The position numbers and the translations under genes are program-made. A stretch of 64,000 bases of DNA from Mycolicibacterium frederiksbergense (GTDB lineage: Bacteria; Actinomycetota; Actinomycetes; Mycobacteriales; Mycobacteriaceae). Each line of letters starts with the position of its first letter. The first letter of the stretch is position 1. The notes below the pieces were generated by a model. It searched no databases. It worked only from the letters and a program-made list of their open reading frames with translations, and was not told the DNA's origin. Positions 40,817-48,243 of this stretch are shown here, piece after piece. The DNA lies in the NCBI RefSeq assembly GCF_012223425.1, contig NZ_CP038799.1:5254249-5318248 (forward strand). The letters run 5' to 3'.

Positions 40817-42892
40817 GTGACGGCCGCTGACACCGGCGCGGCGACAGCACCGATCAGTCTGCAGCGACGAAACATCATCTTCGTCGCTGTGTTGCTCGGC
40901 ATGCTGCTCGCTGCGCTCGACCAGACCATCGTCGCCACCGCACTGCCCACGGTGGTGTCAGATCTCGGTGGAGCGGGCCACCAGTCGTGGGTGGTCACCA
41001 GCTATCTGCTCGCATCGACCATTGCCACCGCGGTCGTCGGCAAGCTCGGCGACCTGTTCAGCCGCAAGTCGGTGTTCCAGGTCGCGGTCGTGTTCTTCCT
41101 CGCCGGGTCGGTGCTGTGCGGGCTCGCCGGTTCGATGTCGATGTTGGTCGGCGCCCGCGCCCTGCAGGGCATCGGCGGCGGTGCGCTCATGGTCACGGCG
41201 ACCGCCGTGATCGGTGAGGTGATCCCGTTGCGCGACCGTGGCCGCTATCAGGGGGCGCTGGGTGCGGTCTTCGGTGTGACCACCGTGATCGGACCGCTGC
41301 TCGGCGGATTTTTCACCGATCACCTGTCCTGGCGCTGGGCGTTCTGGATCAATGTCCCCGTCGCGGTGGTGGTGTTTCTGGTCGCCACCATCGCCATCCC
41401 GGCGCTGGCCAGGAAATCCCGGCCCGTGATCGACTACGCCGGGATCGCGCTGGTCGGAATCGGCGCATCCGGGCTCACGCTGGCCACCAGCTGGGGCGGA
41501 GCCCAGTACGCATGGGGATCCCCGATGATCATCGGGCTTTTCGTAGGGTCGGTCATCGCCTTGGCGGCGTTTGTCTGGGTGGAACTGCGCGTGCCGGAGC
41601 CGATTCTGCCGATCAGGCTGTTCGCCGGGCAGGTGTTCTCGGTCTGCTGCGTGCTGGCGTTCATCGTCGGTTTCGCGATGCTGGGCGCGATGACGTTCCT
41701 GCCGACGTTCATGCAGTTCGTGGACGGGGTATCGGCGACGGTGTCGGGCCTGCGCACGCTGCCGATGGTGGCCGGCATGCTGATCACCTCGATCGGCAGC
41801 GGTTCGATCGTGGGTCGCACCGGGCGCTACAAGATCTTTCCGGTCGCGGGTACCGCCATCATGTTCGTCGGCTTCCTGTTGTTGTCCACGATGGACGCGC
41901 ACACCTCGCTGCTGAAGCAATCGCTGTATCTGTTCGTCCTCGGCTCCGGTATCGGACTGTGCATGCAGGTGCTGGTCCTGGTGGTGCAGAACACCGCCAA
42001 CTTCTCCGATCTGGGGGTGGCCACCTCGGGTGTCACTTTCTTCCGGACAATCGGAAGTTCCTTCGGTGCAGCGATTTTCGGTTCACTGTTCGCCAACTTC
42101 CTGTCTGGCCGCATTGCGGGCGCGCTGGCCACCAGTGGTGCGCCACCGATCGCCGCCGAGTCGCCGCAGGCCTTGCGGGAACTGTCGCCGGAGATGGCCG
42201 CACCGATCATCGACGCCTATGCCGACTCGCTGGGTCTGGTGTTCTTGTGCGCCGCCCCGGTCGCCCTGGTCGGCTTCGCGGTCTCGTTGTTCCTCAAGGA
42301 GATTCCGCTGCGTGAGATGGAAACGGTATCGGCAACCGACCTCGGCGAGGGTTTCGGGATGCCGGCACTCGAGACGTCGGACGAGATTCTCGAGATGGCG
42401 GTGGCCCGGATCTTCCGGGACTCACCCGATATCCGGCTGCGCAGGCTGGCCGACCATCCCGGCTGTGAGCTCGATGTCGCGCGGTTGTGGGCTGTCGTTC
42501 AGATCTACCGACACAACCAGGTCTACGGCTCGGCCACGCTCGGCCAGATCGCCGAACTGCGGCGGCTGCCGCCGGAGGTGCTGGAGCCGACCTTCGAGCG
42601 ATTGGTGGATAGCGGATACGCCCTGCGTACCGGCGATCAACTCTGGCTGACGCAGTCCGGGGCGCGACAGGTGGATGTGGCGGTGGACGCGCTGGTGAGC
42701 AAGCTGGTCGAAAGGCTGGCCGGCGGGGCGAGCGCGGCGACGGGGGATGAGCAGTCGCCGGGCTACCACGGGCGGCCGGACCGAATCCAGGTCGAGGCCG
42801 CGCTGGAGCGCATCGCGCACCGGATGGTGCTGCAGCCCCAGTGGGTCGAAGACCGGGCCGAGTTGACCGCCGCGGGCGGACCAAAAAACTAG
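40817..42892 (+). CDS. DHA2-family MFS efflux protein with C-terminal winged-helix-like domain
   Basis: A 691-residue exporter of the EmrB/QacA drug:proton antiporter group. Typical motifs are LDQTIVATALPTVVSDLGG near 39-57 (DHA2 motif), RALQGIGGGALMV and WRWAFWINVPVAVV near 170. About 14 helices end near residue 495. Residues about 554-636 read like a MarR-type winged helix: YGSATLGQIAELRRLPPEVL, then ERLVDSGYALRTGDQLWLTQ and a long helix. It is the counterpart of Rv1877, next to bfrA as in M. tuberculosis. It starts at a GTG after GGGG; a TTAG-N9-CTAA repeat precedes it. Confidence 0.85.
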   Translation: MTAADTGAATAPISLQRRNIIFVAVLLGMLLAALDQTIVATALPTVVSDLGGAGHQSWVVTSYLLASTIATAVVGKLGDLFSRKSVFQVAVVFFLAGSVLCGLAGSMSMLVGARALQGIGGGALMVTATAVIGEVIPLRDRGRYQGALGAVFGVTTVIGPLLGGFFTDHLSWRWAFWINVPVAVVVFLVATIAIPALARKSRPVIDYAGIALVGIGASGLTLATSWGGAQYAWGSPMIIGLFVGSVIALAAFVWVELRVPEPILPIRLFAGQVFSVCCVLAFIVGFAMLGAMTFLPTFMQFVDGVSATVSGLRTLPMVAGMLITSIGSGSIVGRTGRYKIFPVAGTAIMFVGFLLLSTMDAHTSLLKQSLYLFVLGSGIGLCMQVLVLVVQNTANFSDLGVATSGVTFFRTIGSSFGAAIFGSLFANFLSGRIAGALATSGAPPIAAESPQALRELSPEMAAPIIDAYADSLGLVFLCAAPVALVGFAVSLFLKEIPLREMETVSATDLGEGFGMPALETSDEILEMAVARIFRDSPDIRLRRLADHPGCELDVARLWAVVQIYRHNQVYGSATLGQIAELRRLPPEVLEPTFERLVDSGYALRTGDQLWLTQSGARQVDVAVDALVSKLVERLAGGASAATGDEQSPGYHGRPDRIQVEAALERIAHRMVLQPQWVEDRAELTAAGGPKN

Positions 42893-42903
42893 AACACGTT
42901 CCA
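42890..42903. promoter_or_regulatory. KstR-type box TAGAACACGTTCCA
   Basis: TAGAAC-AC-GTTCCA fits TnnAACnnGTTnnA at every fixed position. It begins immediately before the MFS stop and lies 31 bases upstream of the CMD-family ATG, next to the -10-like TATTCT at 42922-42927. Position and match predict KstR control of the CMD gene. Confidence 0.75.
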
Positions 42904-42921
42904 ATTCAGGGTGTGCGCGCG

Positions 42922-42927
42922 TATTCT
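42922..42927 (+). promoter_or_regulatory. Candidate -10 for a leaderless CMD message
   Basis: TATTCT matches TANNNT and ends 7 bases before the ATG at 42934, the exact spacing expected when transcription starts at the ATG itself. No ribosome site is present. The KstR box lies where the -35 region would be. Confidence 0.5.
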
Positions 42928-42933
42928 TCGGGC

Positions 42934-43416
42934 ATGAGCCGTATCGGAGATTTCGCTGATGACGACGCCGCCGCATGGATCACCAAGTCACCCGACATCG
43001 GTGTCGCGATGGCCGGATACACCCACGCCGTCTACAACAAGAACCGGCTGCCGATGCGGGTCCGGGAACTGGCCCGGATGGTGATCGCGCTGGACAACGA
43101 GTGCGTCGTCTGCCAGAACACGCGCGACTCGGCGGGTGCCGAGGCCGGCGTCGACGAAGACCTCTACGAGCACGCCGCAGTGTGGCGGACCTGGCCGGGC
43201 TTCAGCGAGCAGGAGCGTATCGCCGCGGAGTTCGCCGAGCGTTTCGCCGCCGATCACACCGGCCTGCGCGATGACGAAGAGTTCTGGGAGCGCTGCCGTG
43301 CGGAGTTCAGCGACGAGTTGCTGACCGACCTCGCCCTCTCGTGCGCGATGTGGTTGGGCATGGGCCGCATGCTGCGGACCCTCGACATCGGCCAGTCCTG
43401 CAAGATCACGCTCTAG
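42934..43416 (+). CDS. Carboxymuconolactone decarboxylase/AhpD-like family protein
   Basis: A 160-residue all-helical CMD-fold protein. RVRELARMVIALDNECVVCQ carries the family E-C-x-x-C motif near 55-61. The downstream His expected in AhpD (CxxCxxxH) appears replaced (CQNTRDS), so thiol peroxidase activity is doubtful and another CMD-type role is possible. WPGFSEQERIAAEFAERFA near 94-112 is the second conserved helix. The KstR box and leaderless-type promoter put it in the predicted sterol catabolic regulon. The ATG at 42934 is the only start consistent with the box. Confidence 0.8.
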   Translation: MSRIGDFADDDAAAWITKSPDIGVAMAGYTHAVYNKNRLPMRVRELARMVIALDNECVVCQNTRDSAGAEAGVDEDLYEHAAVWRTWPGFSEQERIAAEFAERFAADHTGLRDDEEFWERCRAEFSDELLTDLALSCAMWLGMGRMLRTLDIGQSCKITL

Positions 43417-43436
43417 CCGCAGCGCCGGGTAGCACA

Positions 43437-44807
43437 ATGGCTGATGTGAGTATCCCGGCAGCCACACCCCATGGCGCTTCGGCCATCGCAACATTAAAGG
43501 GCGCCGGCGTCCGGACCGTGATCGGCACCGTGGTGAATCCGGCCGGCCTGACGATGGCCAAGGCGGTGCCGTTGCGCAGGACCACGCATTTCGCCGAACC
43601 GGGTCTGGGTGCCAGCCCGGTCTGGCATGTGTTCGCCATCGACCAGACCGGCATCGTGTTCGGCGACCACACCGGCGTCATCGGAGACCAGCGGGTCCGG
43701 ATCGATCTCGCGGGGCTACGCATCGTGGACGACGGAATCGCTTGGGCGCCAGGGTCTTTCTTCGCCCAGGACGGCACCCCGGATCCATACTGCGCGCGCG
43801 GCACCCTGCAGCGGGTACAGCGCCGGCTGGCCGACGCCGGTATCGACAGCAGGGTCGGCCACGAACTCGAGTTCGTGCTCGTCGGCCCCGACGGCGCGGC
43901 GCTGTCGTCGGCGCTGTGGGCGCAGTACGGCCTGGCCGGCATGCTCGAGTTCGAGGGGTTCGTCCGTGACGTGATCGATGCGGCGGACCGATCCGGGCTG
44001 GCCATCGAACAGATCCATCCGGAGTACGGTGTCAACCAGTTCGAGATCTCGCTCGCTCCAGCGGATCCGGTGACAGCGGCCGACCAGCTGATCCTGGCCC
44101 GGATGGTGGTCTGCCGAACGGCGCGCCGGCACGGTCTGCGGGTCAGCCTGTCCCCGGTACCTTTCGCCGGCAGTGTGGGATCCGGCGCGCATCAGCACTT
44201 CTCGATGACCCGCGATGGCGCCCCGCTGTTCTCCGGCGGCGCCGGCGTGCACGGTATGACGCCGGAGGGGGAGTCGGCGATTGCCGGTCTGCTGGCCGGT
44301 CTGGCGGACGCCCAAGGGGTGCTGTGTGGTTCGATCCTCTCCGGCCTGCGCACCCAGCCGGGCCACTGGTCGGGTGCGCACGTCTGTTGGGGAACCGAGA
44401 ACCGGGAGGCCGCGGTGCGCTTCCTGCTCGGCGGGCCGAGCAATCCCTACGGTGCGCACGCCGAAGTCAAAGTGGTCGACCCTGCCGCGAATCCGTATCT
44501 GGCAACCGCGGCGATCCTCGGATTGGCGCTGGATGGAATCACCCGCGGGCTGCCGATTCCGGGCGAGATCCGCGTCGACCCGGCCACGCTGAGCGAGGGC
44601 CGGCGCATCGATGCCGGGGTCACCACCTTGCCGGCGCAGCAGGCTGACGTGCTCGACGCGCTGGACCGCTCGACACTGATCCGCGACATCCTGGGCGATG
44701 CCGTGGTCGACGCCACGGTGGCAGTCCGCCGCTATGAGCAGCAGACATACGCCGACCGCGCAGACTCTGAGCTCGCCGACCAGTTTCGGCTGGCCTGGAG
44801 TCTGTAA
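43437..44807 (+). CDS. glnA3: GlnA3-type glutamine synthetase-like ligase
   Basis: A 456-residue glutamine synthetase-fold protein, the Rv1878 (GlnA3) counterpart by position. ELEFVLVGPDGA near 137-148, HPEYGVNQFEISLAP near 194-208 and GSGAHQHFSMTRDG near 240-253 carry the metal/glutamate and ammonia-site regions; NPYGAHAEVKVVDPAANPYL is the ATP/Arg-containing loop. GlnA3 proteins in Streptomyces and M. tuberculosis glutamylate polyamines rather than make glutamine, so gamma-glutamylation of an amine is likely. It ends in TAATG overlapping the amidohydrolase start by one base. Whether it serves the amine catabolic operon at 13.8-18.2 kb is speculative. Confidence 0.88.
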   Translation: MADVSIPAATPHGASAIATLKGAGVRTVIGTVVNPAGLTMAKAVPLRRTTHFAEPGLGASPVWHVFAIDQTGIVFGDHTGVIGDQRVRIDLAGLRIVDDGIAWAPGSFFAQDGTPDPYCARGTLQRVQRRLADAGIDSRVGHELEFVLVGPDGAALSSALWAQYGLAGMLEFEGFVRDVIDAADRSGLAIEQIHPEYGVNQFEISLAPADPVTAADQLILARMVVCRTARRHGLRVSLSPVPFAGSVGSGAHQHFSMTRDGAPLFSGGAGVHGMTPEGESAIAGLLAGLADAQGVLCGSILSGLRTQPGHWSGAHVCWGTENREAAVRFLLGGPSNPYGAHAEVKVVDPAANPYLATAAILGLALDGITRGLPIPGEIRVDPATLSEGRRIDAGVTTLPAQQADVLDALDRSTLIRDILGDAVVDATVAVRRYEQQTYADRADSELADQFRLAWSL

Positions 44808-45916
44808 TGGAAGATCCGCTGGCCGAACACATTGGCGCGGTCCCGTTGATCGATCACCACGTGCATGGCTATTGGACGCACACCGGGCCTCGGCGCACAT
44901 TCGAGAACGGCCTCAACGAGGCCAACACTGAGCCGTTGGCCACCTTCGATTCCGGGTTCGACACCCAACTCGGCTTTGCGGTGCGTGCGCACTGTGCACC
45001 GCTGTTGGGCCTGCCCGCCCATGCCGATGCCGACAGCTATTGGGCGGCCCGCAGCATGGTTTCGGATGACGCACTCGCACGACGCTTTCTGGGTGCCGCC
45101 GGGGTCACCGACTGGCTGGTGGACACCGGATTCGGGGAGGGCATCAGTGATCTGCCCGCGATGGCCAACGCCGGCGGTGGCCGGGTCCATGAAGTGGTCC
45201 GACTGGAAGCGCTGGCCGAAGATGCTGCCGCGCAACCGGGGGACTACGCGGCCGCATTCGAGGCGGTACTCGCCGACCGGGGCGCCCGGGCGGTGGCCAC
45301 CAAATCGATCCTGGCCTATCGGGGCGGCCTGCGTGGAGACCTGTCCGAACCGTCGCAGCGCGACGTCAGGGAGGCGGCGCAGCGTTGGCGCGCGGCGGGC
45401 GGACGACGCCTCACGGACCGAGTTCTGCTTCGTTTCGGTCTGCACCAGGCGCTCCGGTTGAACAAGCCGCTGCAATTCCATATCGGATTCGGGGACAGGG
45501 ACTGCGATCTGGATGCCGCAAATCCGTTGCACCTGTCGAGCTTTCTGCGTGAGGCCGGTGACACGCCGATCATGCTGCTGCACTGCTATCCGTTCGAACG
45601 GGAGGCCGGCTATCTGGCGCAGGCGTTCAATCACGTCTATCTCGACGGCGGCCTGGCGATCAACCACCTCGGTGCAAGGTCGAGCGCGTTCATCGCCCGG
45701 TTACTGGAGATGGCCCCGTTCCGCAAAATTCTGTACTCCTCGGACGGGTTCGGCCCGCCGGAGCTGCACTATCTGGGAGCAATGCTGTGGCGCAGGGGAA
45801 TTCATTCGGTCCTCGACACCTTCGTGCGCAGCGAAGAGTGGGGTCTGGCCGAGGCCATCCGGGTGGTCGATTTGACGGCGTACCAGAACGCGCGTCGCGT
45901 CTACCGATTGGAGTAG
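44807..45916 (+). CDS. Amidohydrolase_2 family protein (FluG N-terminal-like)
   Basis: A 369-residue metal-dependent hydrolase. PLIDHHVHGYW near 13-23 is the metal-binding HxH motif, LQFHIGFGDRD near 225 gives a further His, and ILYSSDGFG near 305 contributes the final Asp. These match the amidohydrolase-related domain of fungal FluG, whose C-terminal half is glutamine synthetase-like. Here the two halves are separate genes overlapping by TAATG, as for Rv1878-Rv1879. The reaction is unknown; hydrolysis or removal of gamma-glutamyl-amine products is a reasonable guess. Confidence 0.8.
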   Translation: MEDPLAEHIGAVPLIDHHVHGYWTHTGPRRTFENGLNEANTEPLATFDSGFDTQLGFAVRAHCAPLLGLPAHADADSYWAARSMVSDDALARRFLGAAGVTDWLVDTGFGEGISDLPAMANAGGGRVHEVVRLEALAEDAAAQPGDYAAAFEAVLADRGARAVATKSILAYRGGLRGDLSEPSQRDVREAAQRWRAAGGRRLTDRVLLRFGLHQALRLNKPLQFHIGFGDRDCDLDAANPLHLSSFLREAGDTPIMLLHCYPFEREAGYLAQAFNHVYLDGGLAINHLGARSSAFIARLLEMAPFRKILYSSDGFGPPELHYLGAMLWRRGIHSVLDTFVRSEEWGLAEAIRVVDLTAYQNARRVYRLE

Positions 45917-45920
45917 TTCG

Positions 45921-46358
45921 ATGACACCGGCGGCGGGAATCGCGGCGGCGCTGACATTTGTGTGGCTGGGCATGGTGGTTGCGATCTCGTTCATCGAGGC
46001 GCCGCTGAAATTCCGGGCGCCCGGGGTGACGTTGCAGATCGGGCTCGGGATCGGCCGACTGGTTTTCCGCGCGCTCAACGGCGCCGAAGTCGTTCTGGCC
46101 GTGTCCATCATGATTGCGCTGCTGCTGACCGGCGCATCAAGGCTGGAACTGATCGCGGTCACCATCGCGGTGATCGCGCTGGCCGCCCAACTGATGGGCG
46201 TACGGCCGCAATTGACCAAACGCTCCGATGCCGTGCTGGCCGCCGGACCGGAGGCCGCGCAGCTACCTCGGTCCCGCGCACACTACGTCTATGTCGCCCT
46301 CGAGTTGGTCAAGGTGGGGTCGCTGGGCGTCGCCGGGGCCGCGCTGCTCGCCGGCTGA
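45921..46358 (+). CDS. Small membrane protein, function unknown
   Basis: A 145-residue protein with four hydrophobic segments (about 5-25, 48-68, 70-95 and 122-143), a short loop with the charged pair RPQLTKRSD, and an ARG-containing cytosolic turn. No family was recognised. It starts 4 bases after the amidohydrolase stop and is therefore likely the last gene of the glnA3 unit. It may anchor or transport the substrate of that pair; this is a guess from position only. Confidence 0.55.
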   Translation: MTPAAGIAAALTFVWLGMVVAISFIEAPLKFRAPGVTLQIGLGIGRLVFRALNGAEVVLAVSIMIALLLTGASRLELIAVTIAVIALAAQLMGVRPQLTKRSDAVLAAGPEAAQLPRSRAHYVYVALELVKVGSLGVAGAALLAG

Positions 46359-46360
46359 AT

Positions 46361-46405
46361 CCGAACGCGACCCACCGGGGTATCACCCACCCCGCGCGGG
46401 TTCGG
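46361..46405. terminator. Nested inverted repeat between convergent genes
   Basis: CCGAAC and GTTCGG (outer) and GGGGT and ACCCC (inner) pair around a 7-base loop between the end of the glnA3 unit and the P450 gene, overlapping the P450 stop codon. It could act in both directions, but the stems are short and interrupted and there is no T-tract. Confidence 0.3.
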
Positions 46406-47738
46406 TTCGAACATCGGCGGGTTCGTGGGCCGGGCACGTTACGGGCGGGGCGGCGTCGACCGCCCTGGCGCGGATCCTGGCGCCCCGGTGCGGGACCAGG
46501 ATGACGCCCTTGACCCGTGACCGCTCGGCGCGAGCAGTGCTGGTGTGCAGATCGACGCGGCGCAGCACCTCACCCAACACCACCGCCATCTCGACCAGCG
46601 CGAAGTTCGCGCCGAGGCACCGGCGATTGCCGCCGCCGAACGGCAGCCATGTCGTCGGGCCGAGGGCGGCGCCGAGCATGCGGTCCGGGTCGAACCGGTC
46701 TGGATCGGGGTACTGCCCGGCGCCGCGGTGCACCAGTCCGATTCCCGGTGCCACCATCACACCCGCCGGCAGCCGGTACCCGGCGACCTCCGTCGGCTCG
46801 GTCAGGATGCGACCGATATCGAACACCACCGGCCGGATCCGCAGCACCTCCTTGCACACGGCGTCGAGGTATTCGTCGGCGCCGGTGCGTGCCGCGTGCA
46901 CGGCCTTCGCCAGCACCGCCGGGTGCCGGGTCAACCGTTCCAGCGCCCACGACAGCGAGGTCGCGGTGGTGTCGTGACCGGCGACCAGCAGGGTCATCAG
47001 TTGATCGCGGAGTTGGGAGTCGGTCATGTCGCCGGTGCGGATCATCATCGCCAGCGCGTCGGTCCGGGCGTTCAGATCGGGATCGGCCCGGCGTTCGGCG
47101 ATCTCGGCGTAGAGCAGGCGGTCGGCCTCGCGCAAGCGGTCCCGGAACGGGCGCCACGGCGCGAGGCGCTGAAGACCGGGGGTGTTGATCGCCAGGTATT
47201 CCCACACGCCGATGCTGAGCAGTTTCGGCATGATGGCGCGCAACTGGGTCAGCCGGTGTTCGTCAGTGGCCCCGATGACGGTCCGCAGGATCACCTCGAG
47301 CGTGATCTCGGACATCTTCGGGGCCACCGCGAACCGACGGCCGACCGGCCAGCCCGCGATGTTGTCCGCGGCGATCCGGGCGATCAGCCCGGTCTGGCGG
47401 GCCACCGCCTCCCGGCGGAACGGTGCCAGCATCAACCGCCGCCGATCGCGGTGCTCTTCATCATCGACGACCAGCACGGAGCTGGATCCCAGCAGCCCGG
47501 CGAGCATCGAATTGGCTTCGCCGGCATGGTAAACCGCCGGATCGCCGCCGAAGACGGTCTTGATGTCATCGGGCCGGGCCAGGTAGATCAGGGTGCCCAT
47601 GGAGGCCACCCGCAACGTGAACACATCCCCGTAGCGGCGATGGCAGGCCGAGACGAACCGGGGCCAGAACTTCATCATCAGCCCGGCCTGGACTCCCGGC
47701 GGCAGCGGTGGCCCGGGCGGTAACGCGGTCTCGGTCAC
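46383..47738 (-). CDS. Cytochrome P450 (CYP135/138-like)
   Basis: A 451-residue P450. The proline-rich start LPPGPPLPPG precedes the fold. The I-helix oxygen motif is LLVAGHDTTATS near 244-255, the K-helix ExxR is KEVLRIRP near 287-294, and the haem loop is PFGGGNRRCLGANFA near 384-398 with the thiolate Cys. The proline-rich hinge and haem-loop form resemble the CYP135/138 group of mycobacteria, not CYP140 as in the M. tuberculosis order. The GTG at 47738 starts VTETALPPGPP. Substrate unknown; possibly a lipid or sterol. Confidence 0.85.
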   Translation of the reverse strand: MTETALPPGPPLPPGVQAGLMMKFWPRFVSACHRRYGDVFTLRVASMGTLIYLARPDDIKTVFGGDPAVYHAGEANSMLAGLLGSSSVLVVDDEEHRDRRRLMLAPFRREAVARQTGLIARIAADNIAGWPVGRRFAVAPKMSEITLEVILRTVIGATDEHRLTQLRAIMPKLLSIGVWEYLAINTPGLQRLAPWRPFRDRLREADRLLYAEIAERRADPDLNARTDALAMMIRTGDMTDSQLRDQLMTLLVAGHDTTATSLSWALERLTRHPAVLAKAVHAARTGADEYLDAVCKEVLRIRPVVFDIGRILTEPTEVAGYRLPAGVMVAPGIGLVHRGAGQYPDPDRFDPDRMLGAALGPTTWLPFGGGNRRCLGANFALVEMAVVLGEVLRRVDLHTSTARAERSRVKGVILVPHRGARIRARAVDAAPPVTCPAHEPADVRTEPARGG

Positions 47739-47769
47739 GTGTACGAGTCTATGGCGCGGACCGCGGTCC

Positions 47770-48243
47770 TCAGAGCAGATCGGTCGCGTCGTAGACCCAG
47801 GACATGTCGGCGGTGGCGAAATCGTCCAGCCAGTTCGGCGGGGCGAAGTTGGCCAGCGCACTCATGTCCCAGTAGTCCTTCCAGATGGTGATCCTGTCGT
47901 CGACGACCTTGTGCACCGTGACGAAGCGCAACTGTGCGACCTCACCGGTCGGCCACGTCCAGGTCTCGGAGTGCTCGTACATGACGTTCGGTCCGTCGGC
48001 GACCAGCAACCCGTCGTGGTTCTCGTACCCGGCAAGGACTTCGAGCCCGATCTTGAGACGTTTGACGATGTCCTCAGGTCCGCGCGCGGCGGCGGCCGGG
48101 CCCACCGGCATATCGGCGTAGATGCAGTCCGGTGCGAGATACGTCTTCACCTGATCCCAGTCGCGCGCCGACAGTGCCCGCCACATGCCCAGGATCGTTG
48201 CAATTTCCCCGCGCTGCGCTAGGCCGTGCGTCTCAGCTGACAT
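47770..48243 (-). CDS. SnoaL/limonene-epoxide-hydrolase-like protein
   Basis: A 157-residue protein of the NTF2-like fold (SnoaL or limonene-epoxide hydrolase group). EIATILGMWRALSARDWDQV near 12-31 is the helical start; CIYADMPVGP, ETWTWPTGEVAQLRFVTVHKVV and ITIWKDYWDMSAL give the pocket strands. The Arg/Asp pattern of LEH is only partly visible, so catalysis is uncertain. The ATG at 48243 overlaps the aminoacylase stop by 11 bases, so it is likely coupled with it. Confidence 0.7.
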   Translation of the reverse strand: MSAETHGLAQRGEIATILGMWRALSARDWDQVKTYLAPDCIYADMPVGPAAAARGPEDIVKRLKIGLEVLAGYENHDGLLVADGPNVMYEHSETWTWPTGEVAQLRFVTVHKVVDDRITIWKDYWDMSALANFAPPNWLDDFATADMSWVYDATDLL

